A stretch of DNA of 59,800 bases from Curtobacterium luteum (GCF_001475545.1 NZ_LDQC01000027.1:1-59800), one strand, 5' to 3'. Counted from the first letter of the stretch, positions 41,111 through 50,014 are shown. The notes: generated from the sequence alone by a model not told the origin. Numbers and translations are program-made.

Positions 41111-42382
41111 TCAGCCGCGGGGCCTGGCCGCGAGCATGCGCTCGAGGGCGACCTTCGCGTCGGCCTGCACGTCGGCGGGCACGACGATCTCGTTGAGGAC
41201 CTCACCGCGGACGAGTGCCTCGAGCACCCAGGCCAGGTAGCCGGGGTGGATCCGGTACATCGTCGAGCACGGGCAGACCACCGGGTCGAGGCAGAAGATC
41301 GTGTGCTGCGGGTACTCCGCCGCGAGCCGGTTCACCATGTTGATCTCGGTGCCGATCGCGAAGGTCGTCGGCTCGGTCGCGGCCGCCACGGTCTTCCGGA
41401 TCAGGTCGGTGCTGCCCGCGTGGTCCGCCGCGTCGACGACCGCCATCGGGCACTCCGGGTGGACGATGACCTGCACGCCGGGGTGCTCACGGCGCGCCTG
41501 CTCGATCTGGTCGACCGTGAAGCGCCGGTGCACCGAGCAGAACCCGTGCCAGAGGACCACCCGTGCGTCGAGCAGCGTCTCGACGTCGTTGCCGCCGAGG
41601 GCCTTCCGCGGGTTCCACATCGGCATGAGGTCCGTGCTGATGCCCATCGCCTTCGCCGTGTTGCGGCCGAGGTGCTGGTCAGGGAAGAACAGGACGCGCT
41701 GCCCACGCTCGAACGCCCACTCCAGGACGGTCGCGGCGTTGGAGCTCGTGCACACGATGCCGCCGTTCCGTCCGCAGAACGCCTTGAGGTCCGCCGCGGA
41801 GTTCATGTAGGTGACGGGGATGACCGGCACGCGACCGTCGGCGTCCAGCTCGGTGCCGTACACCGCCGTGAGCTCGGCCCAGGCCTGCTCGACACTGTCG
41901 ATGTCCGCCATGTCGGCCATCGAGCAGCCGGCGGCGAGGTTCGGCAGGATGACCCGCTGGTCGTCGCGCGCGAGGATGTCCGCCGTCTCCGCCATGAAGT
42001 GGACGCCGCAGAACACGATGGCCTCGGCGTCGGGCTTCGTCAGGGCGGCGTTGGCGAGCTGGAACGAGTCGCCGAGGAAGTCCGCGTGCCGGACGACCTC
42101 GTCCCGCTGGTAGAAGTGCCCGAGGACCACGACCCGGTCCCCGAGGGTGGCCTTCGCGCGCTCGATGCGCTCGTGCAGTTCCTCGTCGCTCGCGGTCTTG
42201 TACTCGTCGGGGATGCCGCCCTGCCGAGGAGCCCCGGTCGGGATGACGTCGGACATGGACGAGCCCGGGCCGTAGCCGGGCCGGGAGTCGAAGTCCCACG
42301 TGGGCATCGCGAGGTCCGGCGTGCACGTGCTGCCGGCGGCCCCGCCGTTGGAGATGAGCTCGATCGTGGTCGCGATGGACAC
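41111..42382 (-). CDS. nadA: Quinolinate synthase A
   Basis: Condenses iminoaspartate with dihydroxyacetone phosphate using a [4Fe-4S] cluster. 423 residues; GTG at 42382 is chosen for the TAGGAACC site before it. The three cluster cysteines are seen in FCGVHFMAET near 148, GIVCTSSNA near 210 and VVCPCSTMYRIHP near 385. VLGHFYQRDEVVRHADFLGD near 103 is the conserved N-terminal block. An N-terminal extension of about 60 residues precedes it. It begins 8 bases after nrtR stops, so both are in one transcript. Confidence 0.96.
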   Translation of the reverse strand: MSIATTIELISNGGAAGSTCTPDLAMPTWDFDSRPGYGPGSSMSDVIPTGAPRQGGIPDEYKTASDEELHERIERAKATLGDRVVVLGHFYQRDEVVRHADFLGDSFQLANAALTKPDAEAIVFCGVHFMAETADILARDDQRVILPNLAAGCSMADMADIDSVEQAWAELTAVYGTELDADGRVPVIPVTYMNSAADLKAFCGRNGGIVCTSSNAATVLEWAFERGQRVLFFPDQHLGRNTAKAMGISTDLMPMWNPRKALGGNDVETLLDARVVLWHGFCSVHRRFTVDQIEQARREHPGVQVIVHPECPMAVVDAADHAGSTDLIRKTVAAATEPTTFAIGTEINMVNRLAAEYPQHTIFCLDPVVCPCSTMYRIHPGYLAWVLEALVRGEVLNEIVVPADVQADAKVALERMLAARPRG

Positions 42383-42390
42383 GGTGGTTC

Positions 42391-43098
42391 CTATCGGTTC
42401 GTTGGCTGCTCGGCCCGCTGCAGTGGACCGTTGTCCGCGTAGGCGAGGTCGGGGTTGGAACGGTAGAGCCGGGCCGGACGGTGGCGGCCCCCGCTCGTGG
42501 TCTCGTCGGTGGGCAGGACGGCATCGGTCTTCTCGACCTGTCGCCGGAAGTTCGCGGGGTCGAGCGCCCGCCCGAGCACGGCCTCGTAGACGCCACGGAG
42601 CTCGGCGAGGGTGAAGCGGTCGCCGAGGAACGCCTGGGCGATCCGGGAGTACGACACCTTGTTCCGGAGCCGCCACAGCGCGTACTCGACGATGCGGTCG
42701 TGGTCGAAGGCGAGCGGCGGGTGCTCGTCCGCGAGGAACCAGCGGACGTTCCAGTCGTCGGGCACGACGTTCGCCTCGTCCGGGTGCACGAGGGCCCAGT
42801 ACACGATCGACACGACCCGGCTCGGGGAGCGGTCGACGTCGCCGAACGCGTAGAGCTGCTCGAGGTACCGCGGTTGCACGTTCGTGGTCTCCCGGAGGCG
42901 CGCTGCGGCGGAGTCCTCGAGCCCCTCGTCCGGCTGCACCCACCCGCCCGGGAGCGCCCACGAGCCCTCGTACGGCTCAGCGACCCGACGCACGAGCGGC
43001 ATCCACAGCGCCGGCGCACCCGTGTCGGGGTGCGGGCGCAGCGCCACGATCACGGTGGAGACCGCGACGCGGATGGGGAGCTCGGAAGTTAGTGTCAT
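42391..43098 (-). CDS. nrtR: NrtR-type Nudix-related repressor of NAD biosynthesis
   Basis: 235 residues. An N-terminal Nudix domain (residues 8-140) is followed by a C-terminal winged helix (residues 150-215, with FLGDRFTLAELRGVYEAVLG). The Nudix box is degenerate: GWVQPDEGLEDSAA continues ARLRETTN in place of RExxEExG, so hydrolysis is unlikely, consistent with a sensor of ADP-ribose or a related metabolite. NrtR proteins repress nad genes. ATG at 43098 overlies the probable operator 43091-43106, so autoregulation is expected. First gene of the nad operon. Confidence 0.88.
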   Translation of the reverse strand: MTLTSELPIRVAVSTVIVALRPHPDTGAPALWMPLVRRVAEPYEGSWALPGGWVQPDEGLEDSAAARLRETTNVQPRYLEQLYAFGDVDRSPSRVVSIVYWALVHPDEANVVPDDWNVRWFLADEHPPLAFDHDRIVEYALWRLRNKVSYSRIAQAFLGDRFTLAELRGVYEAVLGRALDPANFRRQVEKTDAVLPTDETTSGGRHRPARLYRSNPDLAYADNGPLQRAEQPTNR

Positions 43099-43106
43099 GT
43101 TGACTC
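43091..43106. promoter_or_regulatory. Candidate NrtR operator overlapping the nrtR start
   Basis: AGTGTCATGTTGACTC, an imperfect palindrome (GTGTCA..TGACTC) covering the start codon of nrtR on the minus strand. NrtR boxes in other bacteria have the GTCA..TGAC layout, so it fits, but one outer position breaks the symmetry. Confidence 0.45.
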
Positions 43107-43201
43107 GAAGTGTTCGGGTTGCGATGACTCTATCACCGGGTTTCACGAGTCGGTAACACCGCCGAAAACTCGTCCGGGGAGCGCACGCCTACGGTGATGG
43201 C

Positions 43202-43483
43202 ATGACGACGGTGACGAGGATGCACGCGGTGGTGTCGGGCACGGTGCAGGGGGTCGGTTTCCGGTACTGGACGGCGCGGAAGGCCGACGGGCTCGACCTC
43301 GTCGGGTACGCGCGGAACCTCTTCGACGGGACGGTCGAGGTCGAGGCGGAGGGACCGTCCGCCGCGGTCGACCGGCTCATGGACCTGCTGCACAGCGGGC
43401 CACCGTCGGCCGAGGTGACCGAGGTGTCGCTCCGGCCGGTCATCCCGCACGGTGACACCGAGGGTTTCGCGATCCTGCACTGA
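43202..43483 (+). CDS. acyP: Acylphosphatase
   Basis: Hydrolyses acyl phosphates. 93 residues, normal for the family. The phosphate-binding loop GTVQGVGFRYWT with the essential Arg is near residue 13, and GYARNLFDGTVEVEAEG near 35 holds the catalytic Asn. TACGGT (43190-43195) lies six bases before the ATG, with no ribosome binding site, so it is leaderless. It stands alone, divergent from nrtR. Confidence 0.95.
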   Translation: MTTVTRMHAVVSGTVQGVGFRYWTARKADGLDLVGYARNLFDGTVEVEAEGPSAAVDRLMDLLHSGPPSAEVTEVSLRPVIPHGDTEGFAILH

Positions 43484-43494
43484 GCGGTACGCGC

Positions 43495-43560
43495 GGGCCG
43501 CGCGTCGCAGCCCGCGCGTCGCAGCCCGCGGTCGCTGCCCGCGGGTCGCGGCTCGGACTC
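43495..43560. repeat. Short GC repeats after acylphosphatase
   Basis: CGCGCGTCGCAGCC occurs twice in tandem near 43500-43527, followed by CCGCGG-N7-CCGCGG, which can fold as a 6-bp stem. Probably the acyP terminator region; no gene seen between 43484 and 43666. Confidence 0.5.
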
Positions 43561-43666
43561 GCCGGTGTCGGACGCAAGCGGAATAATCGAATCCGTTCAG
43601 GCGGTTGCCCTGTCTGCGCTCCGGCGCCCCCTCGTCCCGTACGTCGCGATCCACCAGGAGCCCCGC

Positions 43667-45142
43667 ATGACCCAGGCCGTCGATTCCGCGCCCCGCACCG
43701 GGAGCGTGACGCAGCCGTCCCCCGGTGAGACCCGCCTCGTCATCGGGCTCCTGCTCGTCTCCGCGTTCGTGGTCATCCTGAACGAGACGATCATGGGCGT
43801 CGCGCTCCCCCGACTCATGGACGACCTCGGCATCAGCGCGGCCACCGGTCAGTGGCTGACGACGGGCTTCCTCCTCACGATGGCCGTCGTGATCCCGATC
43901 ACCGGCTTCCTGCTGCAGCGGTTCAACACGCGACCGGTGTTCGTGTGGGCGATGAGCCTGTTCTCCGCCGGCACGCTGATCGCGCTCCTCGCCCCGGGCT
44001 TCACGATGCTGCTCGTCGGGCGCATCGTGCAGGCGAGCGGGACGGCGATCATGATGCCGCTCCTCATGACGACGGTGCTCACGCTCGTCGAGCCGGCGCA
44101 CCGCGGACGCGTGATGGGCAACATCTCCATCGTCATCTCCGTCGCCCCGGCGGTCGGCCCGACGATCTCCGGACTGATCCTCAACGCGTTCTCGTGGCGC
44201 TGGCTCTTCGGCTTCGTGCTCCCGATCGCGATCGCCGCGTTGATCCTCGGCATGGTCAAGGTCCGCAACGTGTCCATCCCGCGGAAGGCCCCGATCGACG
44301 TGCTCTCCGTCGTGCTGTCGGCCTTCGCGTTCGGCGGGCTCGTCTACGGGCTGTCGAGCATCGGCGAGGCGGGATCGACCGGCCCCCTCGTGCCGATCGT
44401 GTCGCTGGTGGTCGGCGTGGTGGCCCTCGCGGTCTTCGTGCTCCGCCAGACCCGCCTGCAGCGCAGCGACTCGGCCCTGCTCGATCTCCGGACCTTCCGC
44501 ACCGCCGGGTTCACCATCCCGATCGTCGCGATGGTCGTCAGCTTCATGGCGATGTTCGGCACGCTCATCCTGCTGCCCATCTACCTCGAGCGCGTGCTCG
44601 GGCTCGAGGTCCTGCAGGTCGGCCTCCTGCTGCTCCCGGGCGGGCTGATCATGGGGCTGCTGTCGCCGGTCGTCGGTCGCGTCTACGACCGCCGCGGCCC
44701 GCGGGTGCTGCTCATCCCCGGCTCGATCATCGTCAGTGCCGTGCTCTGGGCGCTGTCGACCGTCGGCACCGGCACGAGCGTGTGGTTCGTCCTCGGTGCG
44801 CACGTCGTCCTGAGCATCGGGCTGGCACTCACGTTCACGCCGCTCTTCACGTCGGCACTCGGCGGGCTGCCCCCGAAGCTCTACTCGCACGGCAGCGCGG
44901 TGCTCGGCACCGCCCAGCAGCTCGCGGGCGCAGCAGGCACGGCGCTCTTCGTGACCCTGCTCACCATCGGTGCGGCGGGCGCGGCGAGCACCGGCGCGGC
45001 GGACGTCGCCTCGGCCACCGCGACGGGCGTGAAGACCGCGTTCCTGGTCGGGGCGGTCATCTCCCTCGCCGGCATCGTGACCGCGTCGATGGTCCGTCGC
45101 CCGAAGAACCCGGAGGGCACCCCCGCTCCGTCGATGCACTGA
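43667..45142 (+). CDS. MFS drug efflux transporter, DHA2 family
   Basis: 491-residue, 14-helix EmrB/QacA/LmrB-type exporter. ATG at 43667 has AGGAG six bases upstream; the frame extends further without support. Helix 1 carries LNETIMGVALPRLMDDLGI, the A-like loop has LLQRFNTRPVFVWAMSLF, and motif C in helix 5 is VAPAVGPTISGLIL. The closest described relatives (LmrB, Mdr) export lincomycin and other drugs. It is followed by an alditol oxidase gene 50 bp away with its own promoter. Confidence 0.9.
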   Translation: MTQAVDSAPRTGSVTQPSPGETRLVIGLLLVSAFVVILNETIMGVALPRLMDDLGISAATGQWLTTGFLLTMAVVIPITGFLLQRFNTRPVFVWAMSLFSAGTLIALLAPGFTMLLVGRIVQASGTAIMMPLLMTTVLTLVEPAHRGRVMGNISIVISVAPAVGPTISGLILNAFSWRWLFGFVLPIAIAALILGMVKVRNVSIPRKAPIDVLSVVLSAFAFGGLVYGLSSIGEAGSTGPLVPIVSLVVGVVALAVFVLRQTRLQRSDSALLDLRTFRTAGFTIPIVAMVVSFMAMFGTLILLPIYLERVLGLEVLQVGLLLLPGGLIMGLLSPVVGRVYDRRGPRVLLIPGSIIVSAVLWALSTVGTGTSVWFVLGAHVVLSIGLALTFTPLFTSALGGLPPKLYSHGSAVLGTAQQLAGAAGTALFVTLLTIGAAGAASTGAADVASATATGVKTAFLVGAVISLAGIVTASMVRRPKNPEGTPAPSMH

Positions 45143-45192
45143 CGGCCGCGCTCCCCCCGCGGCTGTCGGCGGCGCGTGGCATCGTGGGCGAC

Positions 45193-46440
45193 ATGCGGTC
45201 GACGACGAGCGAGCTGAACTGGTCCGGCACGGTCACCTACACGGCGGAGCGCGTCGTCCGGCCCGGGTCCGTCGCCGAGGCCGCCGAGGTCGTCGCACGC
45301 TCGCCACGGGTGCACGGGCTCGGAACCCGGCACTCGTTCAACGACGTCGCGGACACCTCGGGGGTGCTGCTCGACCTCACGGGTGTCCCGACCGACCTCG
45401 TCATCGACGCCGGTGCACGGACCGCGACGATGGGCGCCGGGACCCGCTACGGACTCGTCGCCCCGGAGATCGACCGCGCTGGGTTCGCCCTGCACAACAC
45501 GGGTTCCCTCCCCCACATCTCCGTCGGCGGGGCGGTCGCCACCGGCACGCACGGCTCCGGCACGACGCTCGGTTCGCTGAGCACGGCCGTCCGTTCGCTC
45601 GAGCTGATCGGCCCGGACGGCGGTCTCCGCACCGTGCACCGCGACGACACTGGGTTCGCGGGCACGGTCCTCCACCTCGGACTGTTCGGCATCGTGACCA
45701 GGGTCACGCTCGACCTCCAGCCCACCTACGACATGCGGCAGGACTCGTACGGCCCGATGCCGTGGGACGTCTTCACCGCGCACGTCGCCGAGGTCCACGC
45801 GGCCGGCTACTCGGTCTGCTCGTACACGGTCTTCGGCGACGAGATCAGCGACGTGCTCATGAAGTCCCGCGTCGCCCACGGGGCCGTCGACGTCGCCGTG
45901 CCGGAGCACCTCCTCGGTGCACCGAAGCGGCCGGGGACACCGGGTGACGGCCACCACACCGCCCGCGACGGGTCGGTCGGCCCGTGGTGGGACCGCCTGC
46001 CGCACTTCCCCATCGAGTCGGTCCCGAGCGTCGGGTCAGAGGTCCAGAGCGAGCACTTCGTCCCGCTCCGGCACGCGGCGGCAGCCCTCGACGCCGTCCG
46101 GACGATGGCGGACCGCATCCAGCCACACCTGCACGTGTGCGAACTCCGGACCATGGCGGCCGATCCGTTCTGGCTGAGCCCGACCCAGGGCGAGGACGTG
46201 CTCTGCATCGCCTTCACCTGGAGGAAGCACCCGGCCGAGGTCGCCGCGCTCCTGCCCGACCTCGAGGGCCTGCTCGCCCCCTTCGACGGGCGGCCGCACT
46301 GGGGGAAGATGAGCTCCCTGGACGGCGAGGCCATCGCCGGGCTGTACCCGCGCCTCCCGGCCGTCCGCGACCTGGTCCGCGCCGCGGACCCGGACCGCGT
46401 CTTCGGCTCCGCCTTCGCCGAGCGCGTCCTCGGAGTCTGA
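45193..46440 (+). CDS. Alditol/xylitol oxidase-like flavoprotein
   Basis: FAD-dependent oxidation of alditols such as xylitol or sorbitol at C1, producing the aldose and hydrogen peroxide. 415 residues, collinear with Streptomyces AldO: GLGTRHSFND near 41 carries the His expected to bind FAD covalently, LPHISVGGAVATGTHGSG near 108 is the FAD-binding PP-loop region, and RPHWGKMS near 370 and the HLHVCELRTMAADPFWLSP block near 315 line the active site. CATCGT seven bases before the ATG suggests a leaderless mRNA. A gulono- or arabinono-lactone oxidase is a less likely alternative. Confidence 0.88.
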   Translation: MRSTTSELNWSGTVTYTAERVVRPGSVAEAAEVVARSPRVHGLGTRHSFNDVADTSGVLLDLTGVPTDLVIDAGARTATMGAGTRYGLVAPEIDRAGFALHNTGSLPHISVGGAVATGTHGSGTTLGSLSTAVRSLELIGPDGGLRTVHRDDTGFAGTVLHLGLFGIVTRVTLDLQPTYDMRQDSYGPMPWDVFTAHVAEVHAAGYSVCSYTVFGDEISDVLMKSRVAHGAVDVAVPEHLLGAPKRPGTPGDGHHTARDGSVGPWWDRLPHFPIESVPSVGSEVQSEHFVPLRHAAAALDAVRTMADRIQPHLHVCELRTMAADPFWLSPTQGEDVLCIAFTWRKHPAEVAALLPDLEGLLAPFDGRPHWGKMSSLDGEAIAGLYPRLPAVRDLVRAADPDRVFGSAFAERVLGV

Positions 46441-46492
46441 CGGACGGCACGCTGACGGCGGGCGGGCGGGCGGCCGCCGACCGGCCGACGCA

Positions 46493-46512
46493 GCCGGGAG
46501 GCTCGTCCCGGC
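46493..46512. terminator. Short hairpin between convergent alditol oxidase and 2H genes
   Basis: GCCGGGA (46493-46499), a 6-base loop GGCTCG, and TCCCGGC (46506-46512). It carries the CCGGGAGGC element in variant form and lies between stops at 46440 and 46526. Confidence 0.55.
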
Positions 46513-46525
46513 ACCGACCCGCTCC

Positions 46526-47023
46526 TCACGCCAGCGGCGTCACCGTCTTCGTCTCCCCGTCCCAGAAGCGGACACCGCCCACCTCGAGCACCTCGGGCAG
46601 CGGTGCCCGCCGGAGCGCCGCCAGGGCCCGCGGGAGATCGGCGTCCCGGACCCGGCGGGCGAACGACAGGTGGGGCGACCACGCGCCCGGCAACGAGGTG
46701 TCGACGCCACCGGGAGCGGCTCGGTGCACGGCCTCGTGGAAGGCCGCGAGCGCGTGGTCGACGACGACGGCCCGGACGAGGACGGACCGCTCCGGGCCGG
46801 CCGGGAAGAGCAGGACGCCACCGAGTCGGAGCGTCGGGGGCGCGGGCGCGTCGAACCGGGGCGGGACGAGCAGGTCCGGACCGGCAGCGAGGGTGACGTG
46901 CGGCGCGTTCGAGTCCGACACGTGCCGACCGAGGCTCGGCAGGTCTTCCGCGATCAACTCGTCCCACACGGCACGCACGGCTGCGTCCGCGGCCGGGGAC
47001 AGGACGAGTTCGATGCTCCGCAC
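46526..47023 (-). CDS. 2H phosphoesterase / 2'-5' RNA ligase family protein
   Basis: 165 residues from GTG at 47023, which puts RSIELVLSP at the N-terminus as in the family. The two HxT/S motifs that give the 2H superfamily its name are HVTL in NAPHVTLAAG near 50 and HLSF in SPHLSFARR near 115. These enzymes hydrolyse or ligate 2',5' or cyclic phosphodiesters in RNA or nucleotides; the substrate here is unknown. It is convergent with the alditol oxidase gene. Confidence 0.85.
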   Translation of the reverse strand: MRSIELVLSPAADAAVRAVWDELIAEDLPSLGRHVSDSNAPHVTLAAGPDLLVPPRFDAPAPPTLRLGGVLLFPAGPERSVLVRAVVVDHALAAFHEAVHRAAPGGVDTSLPGAWSPHLSFARRVRDADLPRALAALRRAPLPEVLEVGGVRFWDGETKTVTPLA

Positions 47024-47171
47024 CCGTCCGAGTGAACCGGACCGCGCTGTCACACGGCTGTAACACGGCGGAACGCAACTCGCGACCCGCGCTGGTCACC
47101 GGTCACACTCGACGGACGCCGCGGACCACCGCGACACCGACCACCGCACCGCTCACCCCACGAGGAGCACC

Positions 47172-48122
47172 ATGTCCGCACCTGCCCTGCCCCAGAAGCC
47201 GAAGGGCAAGCGTCCGATCGGCTGGATCATCGCTGCGGCCGTCGTCGTCGTGGCGATCGTCGTCGCCGTGATCGTCGGTGCCGTCCGCGCCGGTGGCGAC
47301 GGAGGAGCCGGTGCCGCTGGTGAGGGCGCCGCGAAGACCGTGAAGATCGGTGTCGCGGACAAGGCGCTGCCGTACTGGAAGACCTACACGAAGCTCGCGA
47401 AGGACGAGCTGAACGTCACCGTGCAGCTCGTGAACTTCTCCGACTACTCGCTGCCGAACCCTGCGCTCAAGGACGGCCAGGTCGACATCAACCAGTTCCA
47501 GCACATCCAGTACCTCGCGGACTACAACACCACCTCGAACGACGACCTCCAGCCGATCGGCTCGACGGCCGTCTACCCGCTGCCGCTCTACGCGACGAAG
47601 TACGACAGCGCCTCGGCCCTGCCGGCGGACGCGAAGGTCGCGATCCCGAACGACGCGATCAACCAGGCGCGCGCCCTCCTCGTGCTGCAGGACGCGAAGC
47701 TCCTCACGCTGAAGAACGGCGGGACCCCCTTCTCGACCACCGCTGACATCGAGACCCACAAGGTCGACGTGCAGACCCTCGACGCATCGCAGACCGCGAA
47801 CGCGCTGCAGCAGGGCTCCGTCGCCGCGGCCGTCGTGAACAACAACTTCGCGACCAGTGCCGGCCTGCCGGTCGAGGACGTCATCTCGAAGGACGACCCG
47901 TCGAGCGCCAGCGCCGCTCCGTACGTCAACGTGTTCGCCGTCCGGAACGCCGACAAGGACGACACGACCTACCTGGCCCTCGCGAAGCTGTTCCAGGACA
48001 GCGCCGTGCAGAAGGCGTTCAAGCAGGACTACCCGCAGGCCGTCGCGCGCAACGTGAGCGCGACGAAGCTGCAGAGCGAGCTCGCGACCGTCGAGCAGGA
48101 CGCGAAGGCGGCCAAGCAGTAG
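47172..48122 (+). CDS. metQ: MetQ-type (NlpA) methionine-binding protein, membrane-anchored
   Basis: 316 residues. KTVKIGVADKALPYW near 55 and LVNFSDYSLPNPALKDGQVDINQFQ-type features near 90-115 are the NlpA/MetQ family core; here the region reads DINQFQHIQYL. Instead of a lipoprotein signal with Cys, the N-terminus has a basic lead and one hydrophobic helix (about residues 17-40), so it is anchored by a transmembrane segment. GAGGAGC precedes the ATG. Its stop shares one base with the ATPase start. Methionine is the family substrate; related D-methionine or dipeptide uptake is possible. Confidence 0.9.
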   Translation: MSAPALPQKPKGKRPIGWIIAAAVVVVAIVVAVIVGAVRAGGDGGAGAAGEGAAKTVKIGVADKALPYWKTYTKLAKDELNVTVQLVNFSDYSLPNPALKDGQVDINQFQHIQYLADYNTTSNDDLQPIGSTAVYPLPLYATKYDSASALPADAKVAIPNDAINQARALLVLQDAKLLTLKNGGTPFSTTADIETHKVDVQTLDASQTANALQQGSVAAAVVNNNFATSAGLPVEDVISKDDPSSASAAPYVNVFAVRNADKDDTTYLALAKLFQDSAVQKAFKQDYPQAVARNVSATKLQSELATVEQDAKAAKQ

Positions 48123-49162
48123 TGCCCGCGCTCGTCGAACTCCGCGGCGTCTCGAAGCACTACCGCCGCGCCGACACCGGCGAGAGCGTCACCGCGGTCG
48201 AGGACGTCTCCCTGGACGTGCACCAGGGCGAGGTCCTCGGGGTGATCGGGTACTCCGGTGCCGGCAAGTCGACGCTCGTCCGGCTCGTCAATGCCCTGGA
48301 GCTGCCGAGCTCCGGGTCGGTGACGGTCGCCGGACAGGACCTGACGGCGATCCCCGAGCGGGATCGCCGTCAGGCGCGTCGGCGCATCGGGATGATCTTC
48401 CAGCAGTTCAACCTGTTCCGCTCCCGGACGATCGCGGGCAACGTCGCGTACCCGCTCAAGGTCGCCGGTGTCGGCAAGCAGGAGCGTGACCGTCGCGTCG
48501 CGGAGCTGCTCGACTTCGTCGGGCTGCTCGACCGCGCGTACGCCTACCCGGAGCAGCTCTCCGGCGGGCAGAAGCAGCGCGTCGGCATCGCCCGGGCGCT
48601 CGCGTCGAACCCCGAGCTGCTGCTCGCCGACGAGGCCACGAGCGCCCTCGACCCGGACACCACGTCGGAGGTCCTCGGGCTGCTCCGCCGCGTGAACCGG
48701 GAGCTCGGCGTCACGATCATCGTCATCACGCACGAGATGGACGCCGTGCGGCAGATCGCGGACCGCGTCGCCGTCATGGAGCACGGCCGCGTGGTCGAGG
48801 TCGGCGACGTGTACGACGTGTTCTCGAAGCCGCAGACCCCGGCCGCGCAGCGGTTCGTCCGGACCGCTCTGCACGACCGACCGTCGGATGAGCAGCTGGC
48901 GCGGCTCCGTGAGCACCACGCCGGTCGACTCGTCACGGTGCAGATCTCCGACGAGGTCGGCCTGCAGAACCGGATCGACGCGGCGTGGCGCGCGCACGGT
49001 GTGACGGCCGAGCTCGTCTTCGGCGGTGTCGGCGAGATCCGTGAGCGTCGCATCGGCTCGCTCACCTACGAACTGACGAGCGACGACCCGCACGCCGTCG
49101 ACCGCGCCGTCTCCGAACTGCGCGGCAGCGGCACCACCGTGGACGAGGAGGCAGCGGCGTGA
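48122..49162 (+). CDS. metN: Methionine ABC transporter ATPase
   Basis: 346 residues. Walker A GYSGAGKST near 41, Q-loop IFQQFNLF near 92, signature LSGGQKQRVGIARALASNP near 142, Walker B LLLADEATSALD near 163, switch His in VITHEMD near 202. The C-terminal NIL domain (about 265-340) senses methionine and inhibits transport in MetN. GTG at 48122 directly abuts metQ. Confidence 0.95.
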   Translation: MPALVELRGVSKHYRRADTGESVTAVEDVSLDVHQGEVLGVIGYSGAGKSTLVRLVNALELPSSGSVTVAGQDLTAIPERDRRQARRRIGMIFQQFNLFRSRTIAGNVAYPLKVAGVGKQERDRRVAELLDFVGLLDRAYAYPEQLSGGQKQRVGIARALASNPELLLADEATSALDPDTTSEVLGLLRRVNRELGVTIIVITHEMDAVRQIADRVAVMEHGRVVEVGDVYDVFSKPQTPAAQRFVRTALHDRPSDEQLARLREHHAGRLVTVQISDEVGLQNRIDAAWRAHGVTAELVFGGVGEIRERRIGSLTYELTSDDPHAVDRAVSELRGSGTTVDEEAAA

Positions 49163-49830
49163 ACAACACCTTCCAGAGCGTGATCGACTCGTTCGACGTC
49201 TTCGTCTCCTCGGTGCGCGACACCCTCGTGATGACGATCATCTCGCTCGTCGTCGCCGGTGTGATCGGCCTCGTCCTCGGGCTCGTGCTCTACGCCACCC
49301 GACCGGGCAACCTGCTCGGGAACCGGACCGTCCACACCGTCGCCAACGTCGTCGTGAACATCGTCCGGCCGATCCCGTTCGTGATCCTGCTGGCCGCGAT
49401 CGGCCCGCTGCAGCGAGAGGTCGTGGGCACCACGATCGGCGTGCCCGCGGTGACGTTCGCGATCTCGTTCGCGGCGTCGTTCGCGGTCGCCCGGATCGTG
49501 GAGCAGAACCTGCTGGCGGTGGACCCCGGCGTGGTCGAGGCCGCTCGTGCCTCGGGCGCACACCCGGTGTCGATCCTGCTGACCGTGCTCATCCCCGAGG
49601 GCCTCGGACCGCTCATCCTCGGGTACACGTTCATCTACGTCGGCATCGTCGACATGACGGCGCAGGGCGCGATCGTCGGTGGCGGCGGCCTCGGCGAGTA
49701 CGCGATCACCTACGGCTCGCAGCGCTACGACTGGTGGATCGTCTACGTGTCGGTCGCAGCGATCGTGGTCATCGTGCAGCTCGGGCAGTTCCTCGGGAAC
49801 CGCCTGGCGCGAGCGACGTTGCGTCGCTGA
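49159..49830 (+). CDS. metI: Methionine ABC transporter permease
   Basis: 223 residues, five helices. The MetI hallmark NIVRPIPFVILLAAIGPL near 71 and the ATPase-contact EAA loop VVEAARASGAHPVSILLTVL near 134 are clear. GTG at 49159 overlaps the metN stop. Completes the MetQNI importer; no SAM riboswitch was found upstream, so control differs from that of Bacillus-type systems. Confidence 0.95.
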   Translation: MNNTFQSVIDSFDVFVSSVRDTLVMTIISLVVAGVIGLVLGLVLYATRPGNLLGNRTVHTVANVVVNIVRPIPFVILLAAIGPLQREVVGTTIGVPAVTFAISFAASFAVARIVEQNLLAVDPGVVEAARASGAHPVSILLTVLIPEGLGPLILGYTFIYVGIVDMTAQGAIVGGGGLGEYAITYGSQRYDWWIVYVSVAAIVVIVQLGQFLGNRLARATLRR

Positions 49831-49860
49831 CGCGGCGCGGGTCGCGGACCCGACCCGGAC

Positions 49861-49904
49861 CGGACGGGAGGCGCGGTGCCGGCTGGCACCGCGCCTCCCG
49901 TCCG
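49861..49904 (+). terminator. Perfect 20-bp-stem terminator after metI
   Basis: CGGACGGGAGGCGCGGTGCC (49861-49880), loop GGCT, exact reverse complement at 49885-49904. Differs from the 6031 hairpin by one compensated base pair and the loop. It lies 30 bases after the metI stop. Confidence 0.88.
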
Positions 49905-49928
49905 TCGCCCGGTGCTTCGAGGACCCGT

Positions 49929-50014
49929 GAGGTTCCACGACTCGCCGCTCGTGTCCCAACGAGGTTCCACGCACAGCCGAATCGGCTGCCGACATGCCGC
50001 GATTTCGGAACCTC
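49929..50014. repeat. GAGGTTCC repeats and palindrome between metI and the EEP-family gene
   Basis: GAGGTTCCACG at 49929-49939 and 49961-49971, and the inverted GGAACCTC at 50007-50014, with CAGCCGA/TCGGCTG at 49974-49988 between the last two. The second direct copy and the inverted copy can form an outer stem around the inner palindrome. Could be the terminator of the minus-strand EEP gene (stop at 50061). Confidence 0.55.

Noticed and set aside
47024..47171. SAM riboswitch upstream of metQ
   Set aside because: None of the conserved SAM-I, SAM-II or SAM-IV cores were seen in this 148-bp region.
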